In this document: piece after piece, positions 20,327-28,924 of the stretch
Numbering within the stretch: the first letter of the stretch is position 1
Layout of the letters: each line of letters starts with the position of its first letter
Assembly (NCBI RefSeq): GCF_020178975.1
Contig: NZ_JAHXBU010000089.1
Coordinates: forward strand, 124,001-188,000
DNA: 64,000 bases
Source: Cesiribacter sp. SM1
GTDB taxonomy: Bacteria; Bacteroidota; Bacteroidia; Cytophagales; Cyclobacteriaceae
Direction: 5' to 3'
The notes under the pieces: generated by a model
Databases searched by the model: none
What the model was told of the DNA's origin: nothing
The model's input: only the letters and a program-made list of their open reading frames with translations
Position numbers and translations under genes: made by a program

Positions 20327-21025
20327 TCAGAGCATCGTCAGTCGGCCCAGGTACTGATCGTGTTCCGGACCAGCCAGCAGATCAAAGTTAAAGCCCATAT
20401 CTCTGGCTACTACCGAAAGCAGCTCCATGTCTACATAGAGCCAGGTAAATTTCTCGCCTCGCTCACCTTTATATTCATACTGATAATCTATTTCGCCATG
20501 GTAGCGGTCTTCCGGCACGGGCACACCTCCCTCATAGAGATAGGTGATATCGGAGCTGTCGAAGAGAATTTGTCCGCCCGGTGCCATCATGGACTGCAGT
20601 TGCATCAGCAAGCCGGGCAGATCGGGCAGTGTACCGGCAATGCCCAGGCCGTTCATCATCAGCAGCAGGGTATCCCACTGCACCCCCTCCAGCTCCCAGA
20701 GGTCACCCATCAGCACATCTTTAACGCCACGCAGGCGCATTACTTCGCAGCTTAGGGGAGAGTTTTCAAGAGCTGTTACCTCAAGGCCCTTTTCCTGCAG
20801 CACCAGCGGAAAAGCGCCGGCACCTGCGCCAACCTCAAGCACCCGGCCCCTGCAGTACTGCAGTGCCTGGCGCTCCAGCTCCGAATATTTGCGGGGGTCT
20901 CTGAAAAAAACAGAAACCGGCATGCGCTCGGGAGGTCCGTAGCTGGTGTGCAGCCTTAGGTGCACTTTTTTATCTTTTTTCAGCCAGTAGTCCATAATGG
21001 CCTGGCCCTGTACATCTGCTGCCAT
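20327..21025 (-). CDS. Class I SAM-dependent methyltransferase
   Basis: The Rossmann SAM-binding motif is VLEVGAGAGAFPLVLQ followed by the acidic ENSP turn. A later MAPGGQILFDSSD matches post-motif III. The substrate is not evident. I place the start at 21025 (MAADVQGQAIMDYWLKKDKK), immediately after the upstream stop (TAA, two bases, ATG). The frame extends to 21130 but would overlap the upstream gene by about 100 bases. The resulting protein is about 232 residues and cytosolic. It forms a two-gene unit with the NTF2-like gene upstream. Confidence 0.82.
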   Translation of the reverse strand: MAADVQGQAIMDYWLKKDKKVHLRLHTSYGPPERMPVSVFFRDPRKYSELERQALQYCRGRVLEVGAGAGAFPLVLQEKGLEVTALENSPLSCEVMRLRGVKDVLMGDLWELEGVQWDTLLLMMNGLGIAGTLPDLPGLLMQLQSMMAPGGQILFDSSDITYLYEGGVPVPEDRYHGEIDYQYEYKGERGEKFTWLYVDMELLSVVARDMGFNFDLLAGPEHDQYLGRLTML

Positions 21026-21027
21026 CG

Positions 21028-21465
21028 TTAGCTGGAATGATCTGCTACTATAACCCATTTGCCATTGCGTTCTTCCCACACCAGGGAAAAATGCCCCTCC
21101 AGATCGCCAATGCTGCGGGCCAGGTGCCATTTACCAACCACCAGCCAGGCTTTGCCTCCCTCTAAAGGCTTCACCACTTTTATATCAAAAGCAAGCTTGC
21201 CCATGGCTTCGGCACCGGCATAATTCTTTTTGTAGTTATCGAGCGTTTGCTGCCAGCCCCAGGTAAGCCCGCTTTTGCCGATGAACAGCAGCGAATCACT
21301 TTTCCAGTAGCCCTGCATAAAGCTTTCCAGGTCGCCCCGGTTCCAGGCTTCTGATTGTGCCTGCAGTGTTTTGGCTATTTCCTGCCGCGGCTTTTGGGCA
21401 TAGGCGTAAGGCATTAGCAGAATAATAAGTGCGGGCACTAAAGCTGCCAGTTTACGTAATTTCAT
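21028..21465 (-). CDS. Secreted NTF2-like / DUF4440 protein
   Basis: The 145-residue protein has a signal peptide (ALVPALIILLMPYAYAQ). One NTF2/SnoaL-like fold follows: AKTLQAQSEAWNRGDLESFMQGYW, a tryptophan-rich middle and the final strand WEERNGKWVIVADHSS. This is the DUF4440 pattern. Such cone-shaped folds bind small hydrophobic ligands or act as isomerases; no catalytic assignment is possible. It is upstream of, and nearly abuts, the methyltransferase. It is divergent from the truncated globin, sharing a 149-base intergenic region. Confidence 0.82.
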   Translation of the reverse strand: MKLRKLAALVPALIILLMPYAYAQKPRQEIAKTLQAQSEAWNRGDLESFMQGYWKSDSLLFIGKSGLTWGWQQTLDNYKKNYAGAEAMGKLAFDIKVVKPLEGGKAWLVVGKWHLARSIGDLEGHFSLVWEERNGKWVIVADHSS

Positions 21466-21567
21466 GTTTTAAACCCCAGTTTCCTCAAACTTCCATCTTA
21501 AATACCATTTCTGCAAAATTTCAGACCGTATAGCCGCAGCAATTATCTGGTTGAGCCTACATTTTAC

Positions 21568-21579
21568 TGATAATTGTCA
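21568..21579 (+). promoter_or_regulatory. Fnr-like operator of the truncated globin promoter
   Basis: TGATAATTGTCA fits TGAT-N4-(A/G)TCA. Its centre (21573.5) is 33 bases upstream of the centre of a perfect TAnnTTTG element at 21603-21610. The same spacing is found in front of the Crp/Fnr gene in this window. Confidence 0.65.
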
Positions 21580-21602
21580 TGTTTTGAGCTGCAGCATAGG
21601 AA

Positions 21603-21610
21603 TATCTTTG
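21603..21610 (+). promoter_or_regulatory. -7 element TATCTTTG of the globin promoter
   Basis: The octamer matches the Bacteroidota -7 consensus TAnnTTTG exactly. The globin ATG begins at 21615, only four bases further on, so the transcript would be leaderless or nearly so. Confidence 0.6.
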
Positions 21611-21614
21611 CAGT

Positions 21615-22016
21615 ATGGAAAAAGACATCACTACTCCTGGAGATATACGCTTACTGGTTAACACCTTTTACGATAAGGTACAGGCCGATCCGCAGCTGGG
21701 CCCTGTATTCAATGAGGTAGCAAATGTTAACTGGAGTACGCACTTACCCATTATGTATACTTTCTGGGAAAACCTGCTGCTGGGCAGCGCACGCTATACG
21801 GGCCGCCCTTTCCCCAAACATGCACCCCTCCCCATCAATACCCAGCACTTTTTACAGTGGATTAACCTGTTTGAGGCTACGGTAAACGAACTATTTAGCG
21901 GAGAAAAAGCAGAAGAAGCAAAAGGCAGAGCACGGGCTATTGCGCTGGTATTTATGGGCAAAATGGGCTTCCTGCAGGAAGAAGGCTGGTCGAGCCCGGA
22001 AAATAGAATTCAGTAG
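21615..22016 (+). CDS. Group III truncated hemoglobin
   Basis: At 133 residues it has the 2-on-2 globin length. FYDKVQADPQLGPVF covers helix A-B, WENLLLGSARYTGRPFPKH the CD-E region, and INTQHFLQWINLF carries the likely proximal His. The run ARAIALVFMGKM fits helix H. Group III globins are linked to microaerobic growth and handling of O2 or NO. The promoter carries an Fnr-like operator and a perfect -7 element four bases from the ATG, tying it to the cbb3 oxidase genes elsewhere in the window. Confidence 0.88.
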   Translation: MEKDITTPGDIRLLVNTFYDKVQADPQLGPVFNEVANVNWSTHLPIMYTFWENLLLGSARYTGRPFPKHAPLPINTQHFLQWINLFEATVNELFSGEKAEEAKGRARAIALVFMGKMGFLQEEGWSSPENRIQ

Positions 22017-22198
22017 TCTTGCTGAAAACAAGTTTCAGGTAATAAGTATTATGTATTGGGTATCGGTACCTGGCATTGCAGTCAAACGCAGTGTGACAGC
22101 AGTTCAGGGGCCGTATTAAAGTGCACAGGTGTGGCAGCCGCTGCTCATGCACTACTACCCAGCCAAATTCAAAATAGTCAATTTTTAGCCTGAACATC

Positions 22199-23116
22199 AT
22201 GAAACGTACAATAGGTATCATAGGTATTGGTGCTGTAGGAACCAGCGTAGCCATTTCTGTACTGCATACCGGCATTGCAGATGAACTACTGCTCTTCGAT
22301 GCCCGCCAGGAGCGTGCCGAAGGTGAAGCCATGGATATGGCCCACGGGGTATCGTTTTACCCCACTGCCACTGTACGCCCCGCTACCCCGGAACAAATGC
22401 TCGAAGCAGATGCCATTGTAATAGCTGCCGGCCGTGGCGGTAAACCTGAAGAGTCGCGCCTTGACCTACTCAAGGATAATGCACGCATCATCCGGGAACT
22501 GGGCGAAAAGCTGAAAGGTGCCAAAGGCCTGCTGATCATGATAGCCAACCCTGTTGATGTACTCACTTATGTGCTTCAGAAGGCATCTGGATTACCAGTA
22601 GAACGTGTTATTGGCACAGGTACCATGCTGGATACTGCACGGCTCCGCCAAATCCTGGGTAAGGAGCTGGGGCTGGAGTCAGACTCTATTCACGCCCAGG
22701 TAATTGGAGAACATGGCGACTCAGAAGTGGTGCTCTGGTCTGGCGCAGAAATTGGTGGCGCCCTCTTAAGAGACTGGTCCGGCTGGACTACAGAAAAAGA
22801 AGAAAGGATAGCCAGCGAGGTGAAATCTGCCGCTCATGAGATTATTAAACGCAAAGGTGTTACCAATCATGCCATTGGCCTTGTTACAGCCGCCCTGCTT
22901 AAATGGGCAGTACGGGGAGAAAGGCGTGTTTTAACTGTTTCGCGGGTGCAGGAAGGTACCTTCGGCTTGAACGATGTTGCCATCTCCCTGCCCACTATTG
23001 TAGGTTCTGATGGAGCTACCCAGGTGCTGGAACCCCAGTTGAATGAGCAGGAGTTTCAGGCACTGAAGCATTCTGCAGAGGTAATCAGGAAAGCAATCAG
23101 GTCTATTGAGGATTAA
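22199..23116 (+). CDS. Lactate/malate dehydrogenase family protein, specificity uncertain
   Basis: The 305-residue NAD-dependent 2-hydroxyacid dehydrogenase has the nucleotide motif GIGAVGTSVA. The acidic Asp34 at the end of strand 2 (LLLFDARQ) favours NAD over NADP. Also present are the loop Arg87 (SRLDLL), Arg148 (LDTARLR) and catalytic His172 (IGEHGDSEV). The specificity position just before Lys82-Pro83, usually Gln in lactate and Arg in malate dehydrogenases, is Gly81. I therefore do not choose between ldh and mdh. No operon partners are evident. Confidence 0.85.
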   Translation: MKRTIGIIGIGAVGTSVAISVLHTGIADELLLFDARQERAEGEAMDMAHGVSFYPTATVRPATPEQMLEADAIVIAAGRGGKPEESRLDLLKDNARIIRELGEKLKGAKGLLIMIANPVDVLTYVLQKASGLPVERVIGTGTMLDTARLRQILGKELGLESDSIHAQVIGEHGDSEVVLWSGAEIGGALLRDWSGWTTEKEERIASEVKSAAHEIIKRKGVTNHAIGLVTAALLKWAVRGERRVLTVSRVQEGTFGLNDVAISLPTIVGSDGATQVLEPQLNEQEFQALKHSAEVIRKAIRSIED

Positions 23117-23299
23117 ACTGGCGCTTTATACCTCACCCACTGCTCTTCTTTTTTGAGGTGCAGGGAGCTTGGCAGGGGCTCTGCATGAGTACAGGCCGTT
23201 GTTTAAATCGCTATCAGCCCTTGAAGAGATGCTGCTTTTCAAGCACAGAAAGCGAGTGTTTATTTACTTGCTTTCTCCTTTTTTATCATATATACTCCT

Positions 23300-23596
23300 T
23301 TATCCCCTGAATGGCCTGGCAATTACCTGCACCAGGCGCTTTTCCTTTTCCCAAAAAAAGCGAAACTGACCAAGCAGTGTGCCATATACTAAAATGAGCA
23401 CCTGGTAGGCCGGGAAAATAAAGACCAGGTAGGCAATGGCTTTAAGCCAGAACTCCGTTTGCTCATTGAAGCCCAGGGCTCCGAAATACCACTGTTTTAA
23501 CACCACCACAGAAGAGCCTGCCAGTGAAAAAGTAAGCAGTATGAGCAGTACCTGCCAGCTGCTTGTTAATCCCCATTTATTTTTAAGTCTGTTCAT
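23300..23596 (-). CDS. Small integral membrane protein, DUF6787-like
   Basis: This 98-residue protein opens MNRLKNKWGLTSSWQVLLIL. It has two or three hydrophobic helices and ends with the charged segment GQFRFFWEKEKRLV. This pattern recurs in small Bacteroidota membrane proteins of the DUF6787 type, some of which are mislabelled as prolipoprotein diacylglyceryl transferase. No catalytic residues are evident. It lies 41 bases downstream of hemN on the same strand and could be co-transcribed. Confidence 0.7.
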   Translation of the reverse strand: MNRLKNKWGLTSSWQVLLILLTFSLAGSSVVVLKQWYFGALGFNEQTEFWLKAIAYLVFIFPAYQVLILVYGTLLGQFRFFWEKEKRLVQVIARPFRG

Positions 23597-23637
23597 ATCT
23601 GTTGTATTGAGTAGTGGGTGTTGAGTGTTGGATATTT

Positions 23638-24996
23638 TTAGATGGTTTTGCTGAAGATCTGGGTGGTTGGCTTGTTTCGCCAGAGGCGGGCATCCAGGGC
23701 CATGCAGATGTTGCGCACAAATGGCTTGGCATGTTCATGCACCTGTACAGAATCGCCCTCTACCCTGATCAGGCCGTCGGCAGCCAGCTCTTTCAGCCGT
23801 TCCCTGGCTTCTACCAGTGCAAAAGTCTTCAGCTCATCCTGAGTCCAGGTGGTCTGAAAGCGGCACATGATGTTCAATATATGCTGACGCACCACTAGGT
23901 CTTCGTGGTTCAGGATGTGTCCTTTGAAAATAGGAAAGCGGCCTTCGTTTACAGCATCCTGGTACTCTTCAACCTTTTTCAGGTTCTGGCCAAAGGCAGT
24001 CCAGGTATCGCTGATGGAGGAGCAGCCCAACCCTACCATTAGTTTGGTCTGTGTAGTGCTGTAGCCCATAAAATTGCGGTGCAAAGTTCCATTGCCTGCC
24101 GCCTGGCTAAGCGAGTCAGATGGCAGGGCAAAATGGTCCATGCCGATCTCGAGATATCCCTGCTGCTCAAAAAGGTTTTTACCCATTTCATACAGCCCGC
24201 GCTTTACCTCATCAGTGGGCAGGTCGGCTTCGGTATACCGGCGCTGGCCGGGACTGGTCCAGGGCACGTGGGCATAGCTGTAAAAAGCTATTCTGTCGGG
24301 CCGCAGGCTGTTTACCATGGCAATGGTTTTACGCACACTTTCTGCCGTTTGCAGGGGCAGGCCGTAGATCAGGTCGTAGTTGATAGAAGTGTAACCAATA
24401 TGGCGAGCCTGCTCGGTTACCCGCAGTACATTTTCGTAAGGCTGTATGCGGTTAATGATGGCCTGCACCTGCGGATCAAAATCCTGTATGCCAAAGCTCA
24501 CCCGGCGAAAGCCCAGCTCGAATAAAGTTTGCAGGTGTTCTTCGGTAGTGTTGTTCGGATGACCTTCAAAGCTGAATTCAGCCCCTTTGGCTACTTCAGC
24601 CCCTGCCGTAATGCCCTTTATCAGGCGCTTCAGGTTATAAGGACTAAAGAAAGTAGGGGTGCCCCCGCCCAGGTGCAGCTCACGGATCAGCGGCTTTTCA
24701 CCAAACAGTTCCAGGTAAAGCTGCCATTCCTTCAGCAGGGCAGTTATATAAGGATCTTCAACTTTATGATTAATGGTAATGCGTTTGTTGCAACCACAGT
24801 AGGTACAAAGCTTTTCGCAAAAAGGCAGGTGTATGTAAAGGCTGATGCCCTGCTCGCGGCTGTCATCGAAAGCCTCTTTAACCTGCTGTTTCCACTCCGC
24901 TTCTGTTGGCGGCACTTCATTCCAGTAAGGCACGGTTGGATAACTGGTGTACCTGGGGCCCGGAACGTTATATTTTCTGATGAGTTGAATATTCAT
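23638..24996 (-). CDS. hemN: Oxygen-independent coproporphyrinogen III oxidase
   Basis: HemN is a radical-SAM enzyme that decarboxylates coproporphyrinogen III to protoporphyrinogen IX without O2. The 452-residue protein begins with the HemN-type YNVPGPRYTSYPTVPYW. The cluster motif has Cys60, Cys64 and Cys67 plus the extra Cys69 (PFCEKLCTYCGCNK), which marks true HemN rather than HemW. GGGTPTFF and the C-terminal HemN domain are present. Its location near the cbb3 genes fits heme supply at low oxygen. No Fnr-like operator was seen in its 155-base upstream region. Confidence 0.95.
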   Translation of the reverse strand: MNIQLIRKYNVPGPRYTSYPTVPYWNEVPPTEAEWKQQVKEAFDDSREQGISLYIHLPFCEKLCTYCGCNKRITINHKVEDPYITALLKEWQLYLELFGEKPLIRELHLGGGTPTFFSPYNLKRLIKGITAGAEVAKGAEFSFEGHPNNTTEEHLQTLFELGFRRVSFGIQDFDPQVQAIINRIQPYENVLRVTEQARHIGYTSINYDLIYGLPLQTAESVRKTIAMVNSLRPDRIAFYSYAHVPWTSPGQRRYTEADLPTDEVKRGLYEMGKNLFEQQGYLEIGMDHFALPSDSLSQAAGNGTLHRNFMGYSTTQTKLMVGLGCSSISDTWTAFGQNLKKVEEYQDAVNEGRFPIFKGHILNHEDLVVRQHILNIMCRFQTTWTQDELKTFALVEARERLKELAADGLIRVEGDSVQVHEHAKPFVRNICMALDARLWRNKPTTQIFSKTI

Positions 24997-25151
24997 CTTA
25001 GTAGTAGTTTATAGTTGGAGTAGTGGTTTGTATCTTATTCCTGATGTGTGGTAGTTGAAGAGCAGGAGAATAAGATTTATAAATAATAATACCTGATACT
25101 ATTTTATTAGCTGGTATAGTTAGCCGCTGCGGTCCCTTACCTGGGTTTGCG

Positions 25152-25856
25152 CTATTGCTGACCACAAACTGGGATTCCTTTTTCTACCCAGGCCAATACC
25201 GGGCTTAGGTAAGGAATACCCAGCTCCAGCCCCCGCGCCACCAATGCCAGCCCCATTACAAAAGCCGCCGTAGGTGCAAGCCGCCGCAGCTGCAGCTGCC
25301 AGCCGCCCCGGAGCCAATTGCCCGCCACCACAACAACCAGCATGGCAGGCAGTGTACCCGCACCAAAAGCCGCCATATAGGTAGCACCTGTTACAGCAGA
25401 GCCTGTTACCAGTGCTCCTGCCAGCCCCAGGTACACCAGACCACAGGGCAGTAAACCATTCAGCAACCCCAGCAAAAAGCCAGATAGTTTATAGCGGCGC
25501 CTTAATACGGCAGCCATACTTTGCTTAAGCCTGTACAGGGGTTTCCCGAAGAAACCTGCACCACCTACAAAGCGCTCCACACGGCTGGGAGACAGGGCAA
25601 ACAGCAGCAGTAAAATACCGCCGGCTACTGATAAGCCCTGTTGCCAGCCAGCCAGCGCAATGCTCTGCCCCAGCGCCCCCACCACAGCACCAAGTGCAGC
25701 ATAGGTAAGCAGGCGCCCTGCCTGGTACAGCAGGCGGCCCTGCAGCCAGGCAGCACTTGTTTTTCCGGCAGGCACCGCCAGGGCCAGCGGGCCACACATG
25801 GCTACACAGTGCATGCTTCCCAGAAAACCAATTAAAACCGCTGACCAGAACTGCAT
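25152..25856 (-). CDS. Sulfite exporter TauE/SafE-like (DsbD-2 type) membrane protein of the cbb3 cluster
   Basis: The 234-residue polytopic protein has about six hydrophobic helices. It opens with the motif GSMHCVAMCGPLAL and has a second cysteine motif (LNGLLPCGLVYLG) near the middle, an internal-repeat pattern typical of this family. Members encoded beside fixH and ccoI are thought to support copper or heme supply for cbb3 oxidase, though annotation as a sulfite exporter is automatic. It starts one base from the fixH stop, so the pair is an operon under the Fnr-like operator at 26451. Confidence 0.82.
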   Translation of the reverse strand: MQFWSAVLIGFLGSMHCVAMCGPLALAVPAGKTSAAWLQGRLLYQAGRLLTYAALGAVVGALGQSIALAGWQQGLSVAGGILLLLFALSPSRVERFVGGAGFFGKPLYRLKQSMAAVLRRRYKLSGFLLGLLNGLLPCGLVYLGLAGALVTGSAVTGATYMAAFGAGTLPAMLVVVVAGNWLRGGWQLQLRRLAPTAAFVMGLALVARGLELGIPYLSPVLAWVEKGIPVCGQQ

Positions 25857-25857
25857 C

Positions 25858-26298
25858 TTAATTTATGTTGATAGCTTCTTCTGTATAAAAAGACTTTTCA
25901 CCTGCTTTCCAGTCTATTTTCAGGCGGTATAAACCAGCAGGCAAACCAGCTAAGTTAAGCTGCTGTTTGCCTGCGGCATCGGGAGCAACGGCAACCCTGC
26001 GGTCGTACTGCGCATCAGAAGGACGAAACATTTGAATTTCTCCGCTTACATTTCCTTCCCTCACAGGAAACACAACCGCAACATTGCGGCCTTCTACCTG
26101 TACCTGTACAGGCTGTGCAAGCAACCGTGCATTTCGCATCTTATCCATCTGCGACTCGTAGCCAAGCTCCTGCTTATAATAATCTTCTGTTACAAGATCA
26201 ATATTTTCTTTGCCGCTCCGGTAGGCCAGGTAGCCCATAAAGCTTACAAAGCAGCAGAAGAAAAGAATGATCCCGTGACCCCAATTGAATTTTTTCAT
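25858..26298 (-). CDS. fixH: FixH/CcoH family protein for cbb3 oxidase assembly
   Basis: The 146-residue single-pass protein has an N-terminal membrane helix (HGIILFFCCFVSFMGYLAY). The FixH signature NIDLVTEDYYKQELGYE and a periplasmic beta domain follow. FixH acts in copper delivery and assembly of cbb3 oxidase. I chose the ATG at 26298. The open frame extends to 26442, but that start would lie upstream of the predicted -7 element at 26399-26406, so it cannot belong to this transcript. It is followed directly by the TauE-like gene. Confidence 0.88.
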   Translation of the reverse strand: MKKFNWGHGIILFFCCFVSFMGYLAYRSGKENIDLVTEDYYKQELGYESQMDKMRNARLLAQPVQVQVEGRNVAVVFPVREGNVSGEIQMFRPSDAQYDRRVAVAPDAAGKQQLNLAGLPAGLYRLKIDWKAGEKSFYTEEAININ

Positions 26299-26398
26299 GA
26301 TACTGTGTAGTAAGTATTTAGTGTGGAGACCGGGGGAAGCTGCTAACTGACGCATGAAGGTATTTGCCTTCGCTCCCCTGTCTTCTTTACTTACACTA

Positions 26399-26464
26399 CA
26401 AATTTCGCCAGGAGCGGGAGGATCGGGTATGAGGGGAATCACTGCAAAAACTGATATATATCAG
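26399..26464 (-). promoter_or_regulatory. fixH promoter with Fnr-like operator
   Basis: The operator CTGATATATATCAG spans 26451-26464 (centre 26457.5). The minus-strand octamer GAAATTTG (26399-26406, centre 26402.5) takes the -7 position, one base from the TAnnTTTG consensus, and continues into TAGTGTAA. The centre-to-centre distance is 55 bases. The same operator sequence, a TCATAC box and the same TTTGTAGTGTAA recur at the ccoS promoter in ungapped register. Confidence 0.7.
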
Positions 26465-26472
26465 CTTTTCAC

Positions 26473-26500
26473 AAAAAAACCGGTCTTACTGACCGGCTTT
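26473..26500 (-). terminator. Rho-independent terminator after ccoG
   Basis: The stem CCGGTC (26480-26485) and GACCGG (26491-26496) encloses a 5-base loop. On the minus strand it is followed by seven T residues (complement of 26473-26479). It separates the ccoS-to-ccoG operon from the fixH promoter, so fixH has its own start. Confidence 0.82.
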
Positions 26501-26540
26501 TAGACATATATGAAGTGAAAAATGACTTATTAAATTACCC

Positions 26541-27968
26541 TTAATTAACCGGTCCCATAAATTTTGTCTTCAGGGTTTCCAGTTGTTCTTCGCCCCTGAA
26601 TACACCTATGGTTAACTTTTGTGAAGCTTTCTCAATAGATTCTTTTGGGATCAGAATAAACAGGGCGCCCTCTGCAACACCACCTCCCGGCACCTCTATG
26701 CCTGATTGGTTACCGATCAGCTGTATTTCACCTGCTTCATTCAGCAACCTGAAGGTAAGAGGCACTGCCTCCTGGGTTTTATTGATGATTTTGTAGTTGT
26801 AGAGGTTGCTGATGTAGCCTCCCTCCTGCTCCTGGTAGAGCATGCCCGGCGTACGCAACAGGCTGGTTTCTAACTGTCCTCTCATAAACAGCAGGCCCAT
26901 AAACAGAACAGATAACACCCCTAATAAGGCAGTATAAGCAATGCTCCTTTTAGTCCAGTGCATGCCGGTGCGGCCTTCCACCAGATTAGCTTCAGATTCG
27001 TAGCGGATAAGGCCTTTGGGCAAGCCAACATTTTCCATGATGCTATCGCAGGCATCGATACAGGCGGTACAGTTAATACACTCCAGCTGGGTGCCATTGC
27101 GGATGTCGATACCGGTAGGGCAAACGCTTACACAAAGCTTACAATCCACACAATCGCCTTTGTCAACTGCTTTGCGGTCTTCTCCTTTTCGGAATTTGCC
27201 TCTTGATTCGCCACGGGTATAATCGTAGCTGATTACCACAGACTGGCGATCCAGCAGCACACCCTGCAGGCGGCCATAGGGGCAAACGGTAGTACAAACC
27301 TGCTCCCGGAAGCTGGCAAACACCCAGTAAAAAACACCTGTAAAGATAAGGATAGACACTAAGCCGGCAATGTGAGCAGCCGGCGGATCGGTTACAATAT
27401 CAAGCAGTTCTTCACTGCTTATGATGTAGGCCAGGAAGGTATTGGCAATCAGGAAGGAGATAGCAAAAAAGATTGCATGTTTACTCCCTTTCTTCAGTAT
27501 CTTTTCCTTATTCCAGTCCTGCTTATCAAGCTTTTTCTGGGCGGTATTATCACCTTCTATCCAGTATTCAATTTTACGGAAAACCATTTCCATAAAAATG
27601 GTCTGGGGGCATACCCAGCCACAGAATACCCGCCCATATACCACTGTAAAGAGCACAATAAAGATTAGCCCCACTAGTGACGCCAACACAAAAAGGTAGA
27701 AATCCTGTGGCCAGAAGATCTGCCCGAATATTACAAACTTGCGCTCCACTACATTTAACAGCAGCAGAGGCTGCCCGCCAATGCGGATAAAGGGGCCAGA
27801 GAACAGGATCGCCAGTAACACCCAGCTAACACAGCTACGATAATTAGTAAATTTTCCTTTTGGCTTTTTAGGGTAAACCCATACACGTTTACCTTCCCTG
27901 TCTACTGTAGAAATACTATCCCGGTAGCTCTGCGGATCAAACGGTTTACCTTTATATACAATGCTCAT
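26541..27968 (-). CDS. ccoG: Cytochrome c oxidase accessory protein CcoG (FixG/RdxA)
   Basis: CcoG is a membrane ferredoxin-like protein that reduces copper for cbb3 assembly. It has several membrane helices, the GRVFCGWVCPQTIFMEM motif and two 4Fe-4S clusters (CVDCKLCVSVCP and CINCTACIDACD). A C-terminal immunoglobulin-like domain follows. I start at 27968 (MSIVYKGKPFDP), giving 475 residues. The frame extends 20 codons upstream to 28028, but family members begin near the chosen Met. It is the last gene of the oxidase operon and is followed by a strong terminator. Confidence 0.94.
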   Translation of the reverse strand: MSIVYKGKPFDPQSYRDSISTVDREGKRVWVYPKKPKGKFTNYRSCVSWVLLAILFSGPFIRIGGQPLLLLNVVERKFVIFGQIFWPQDFYLFVLASLVGLIFIVLFTVVYGRVFCGWVCPQTIFMEMVFRKIEYWIEGDNTAQKKLDKQDWNKEKILKKGSKHAIFFAISFLIANTFLAYIISSEELLDIVTDPPAAHIAGLVSILIFTGVFYWVFASFREQVCTTVCPYGRLQGVLLDRQSVVISYDYTRGESRGKFRKGEDRKAVDKGDCVDCKLCVSVCPTGIDIRNGTQLECINCTACIDACDSIMENVGLPKGLIRYESEANLVEGRTGMHWTKRSIAYTALLGVLSVLFMGLLFMRGQLETSLLRTPGMLYQEQEGGYISNLYNYKIINKTQEAVPLTFRLLNEAGEIQLIGNQSGIEVPGGGVAEGALFILIPKESIEKASQKLTIGVFRGEEQLETLKTKFMGPVN

Positions 27969-28030
27969 TTTATTAGTTATAGTAGAGTTGATCGCCGCAG
28001 CAGTCTGCTGCGGCGATCCCTCCCTCAAAA

Positions 28031-28921
28031 CTATCTTTTAAACTCTTCGCCTTGCGGCTCTTTTGCATTGGCAGGATTGCTGCCTTCTTTGCTGATAATA
28101 AAGCTTGCCAGCTGCTGGATCTGCTCGGGGCTAAGCTGGGCTTCCCAGCTGATCATACCTTTTTGCGGCACACCCTTTTTGATGGTCTTGAACACATCTT
28201 TCACATCTCCGCCATGCAGCCAGTACACGTCTGTTAGGTTAGGACCTACACCACCCTGCAGTTCGGCACCGTGGCAGGCACCGCAGTAAGAGCTGTAGGT
28301 TTTAGCACCTTCTGCCAGGGCAGCCTCGTCGGTAAGCAACTCAACATTAGTCTCGTCGATGGCACCGCCTTTTTCTGCCAGGTAAGCTTCTACTTCCAGC
28401 TGGGCCGCCAGTACTTCCTGCTCATACTCCTGGTCCTGCAGAGGTGCCCAGTCGAGCACGTGGTAAGCTGCCAGGTACACGACTGAAAACACAATGGTAG
28501 CATAGAACATGGCTTTCCACCAGGGTGGCAGGTTGTTATCCAGCTCACGGATGCCGTCGTATTCGTGGTCGGTCATTACCTCATCCTCGCGCTCCAGCGG
28601 AACGGCATCGGTTAGTTTAGACCATACGCTTAGCTTTTGTGCTTGCTGAGCTGTAGCTGCTTCGGTTGCTGTTGCTTCTGCACCTTCGGGCTTCAGCATT
28701 ACCTTTCTCATCACAACTACGGTGTACAGCAGCACCAGTGTGCAGATCAGGATCAATCCGGCCAGTACTACAGCTAATCCCAATAAAAGATCTGTCTGGC
28801 TGATGCCGGTAGCCGCCGCGCCTGAAGTTCCTGCAGCCTGCTGTGCAGATGCCAGCATTGGCAGTGTGCTTAAACCAAGGGCAGCCATCATGCTTTTATA
28901 TTGAATGCTTCGCTTCTTCAT
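28031..28921 (-). CDS. ccoP: cbb3 oxidase subunit III, mono-heme CcoP
   Basis: The 296-residue subunit has a signal-like first helix (residues 12-26) and a membrane helix at about 43-70. The CcoP N-terminal motif is DNNLPPWWKAMFYATIVFS, with a second helix near 137-155. One cytochrome c domain carries Cys213, Cys216 and His217 (CGACH), with Met256 as candidate axial ligand. Proteobacterial CcoP has two heme c groups; only one binding motif is present here, as often in Bacteroidota. It passes electrons from the soluble donor to the fused CcoO domain. It starts 3 bases after ccoQ. Confidence 0.93.
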   Translation of the reverse strand: MKKRSIQYKSMMAALGLSTLPMLASAQQAAGTSGAAATGISQTDLLLGLAVVLAGLILICTLVLLYTVVVMRKVMLKPEGAEATATEAATAQQAQKLSVWSKLTDAVPLEREDEVMTDHEYDGIRELDNNLPPWWKAMFYATIVFSVVYLAAYHVLDWAPLQDQEYEQEVLAAQLEVEAYLAEKGGAIDETNVELLTDEAALAEGAKTYSSYCGACHGAELQGGVGPNLTDVYWLHGGDVKDVFKTIKKGVPQKGMISWEAQLSPEQIQQLASFIISKEGSNPANAKEPQGEEFKR

Positions 28922-28924
28922 GAT

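Noticed and set aside
24997-25151. Fnr-like operator in front of hemN
   Set aside because: The region was read for TGA(T/C)-N4-(A/G)TCA on both strands and none was found, although hemN would fit the regulon.
26299-26442. N-terminal extension of FixH
   Set aside because: The extended start would lie upstream of the predicted -7 element, and the FixH membrane helix begins right after the Met at 26298.
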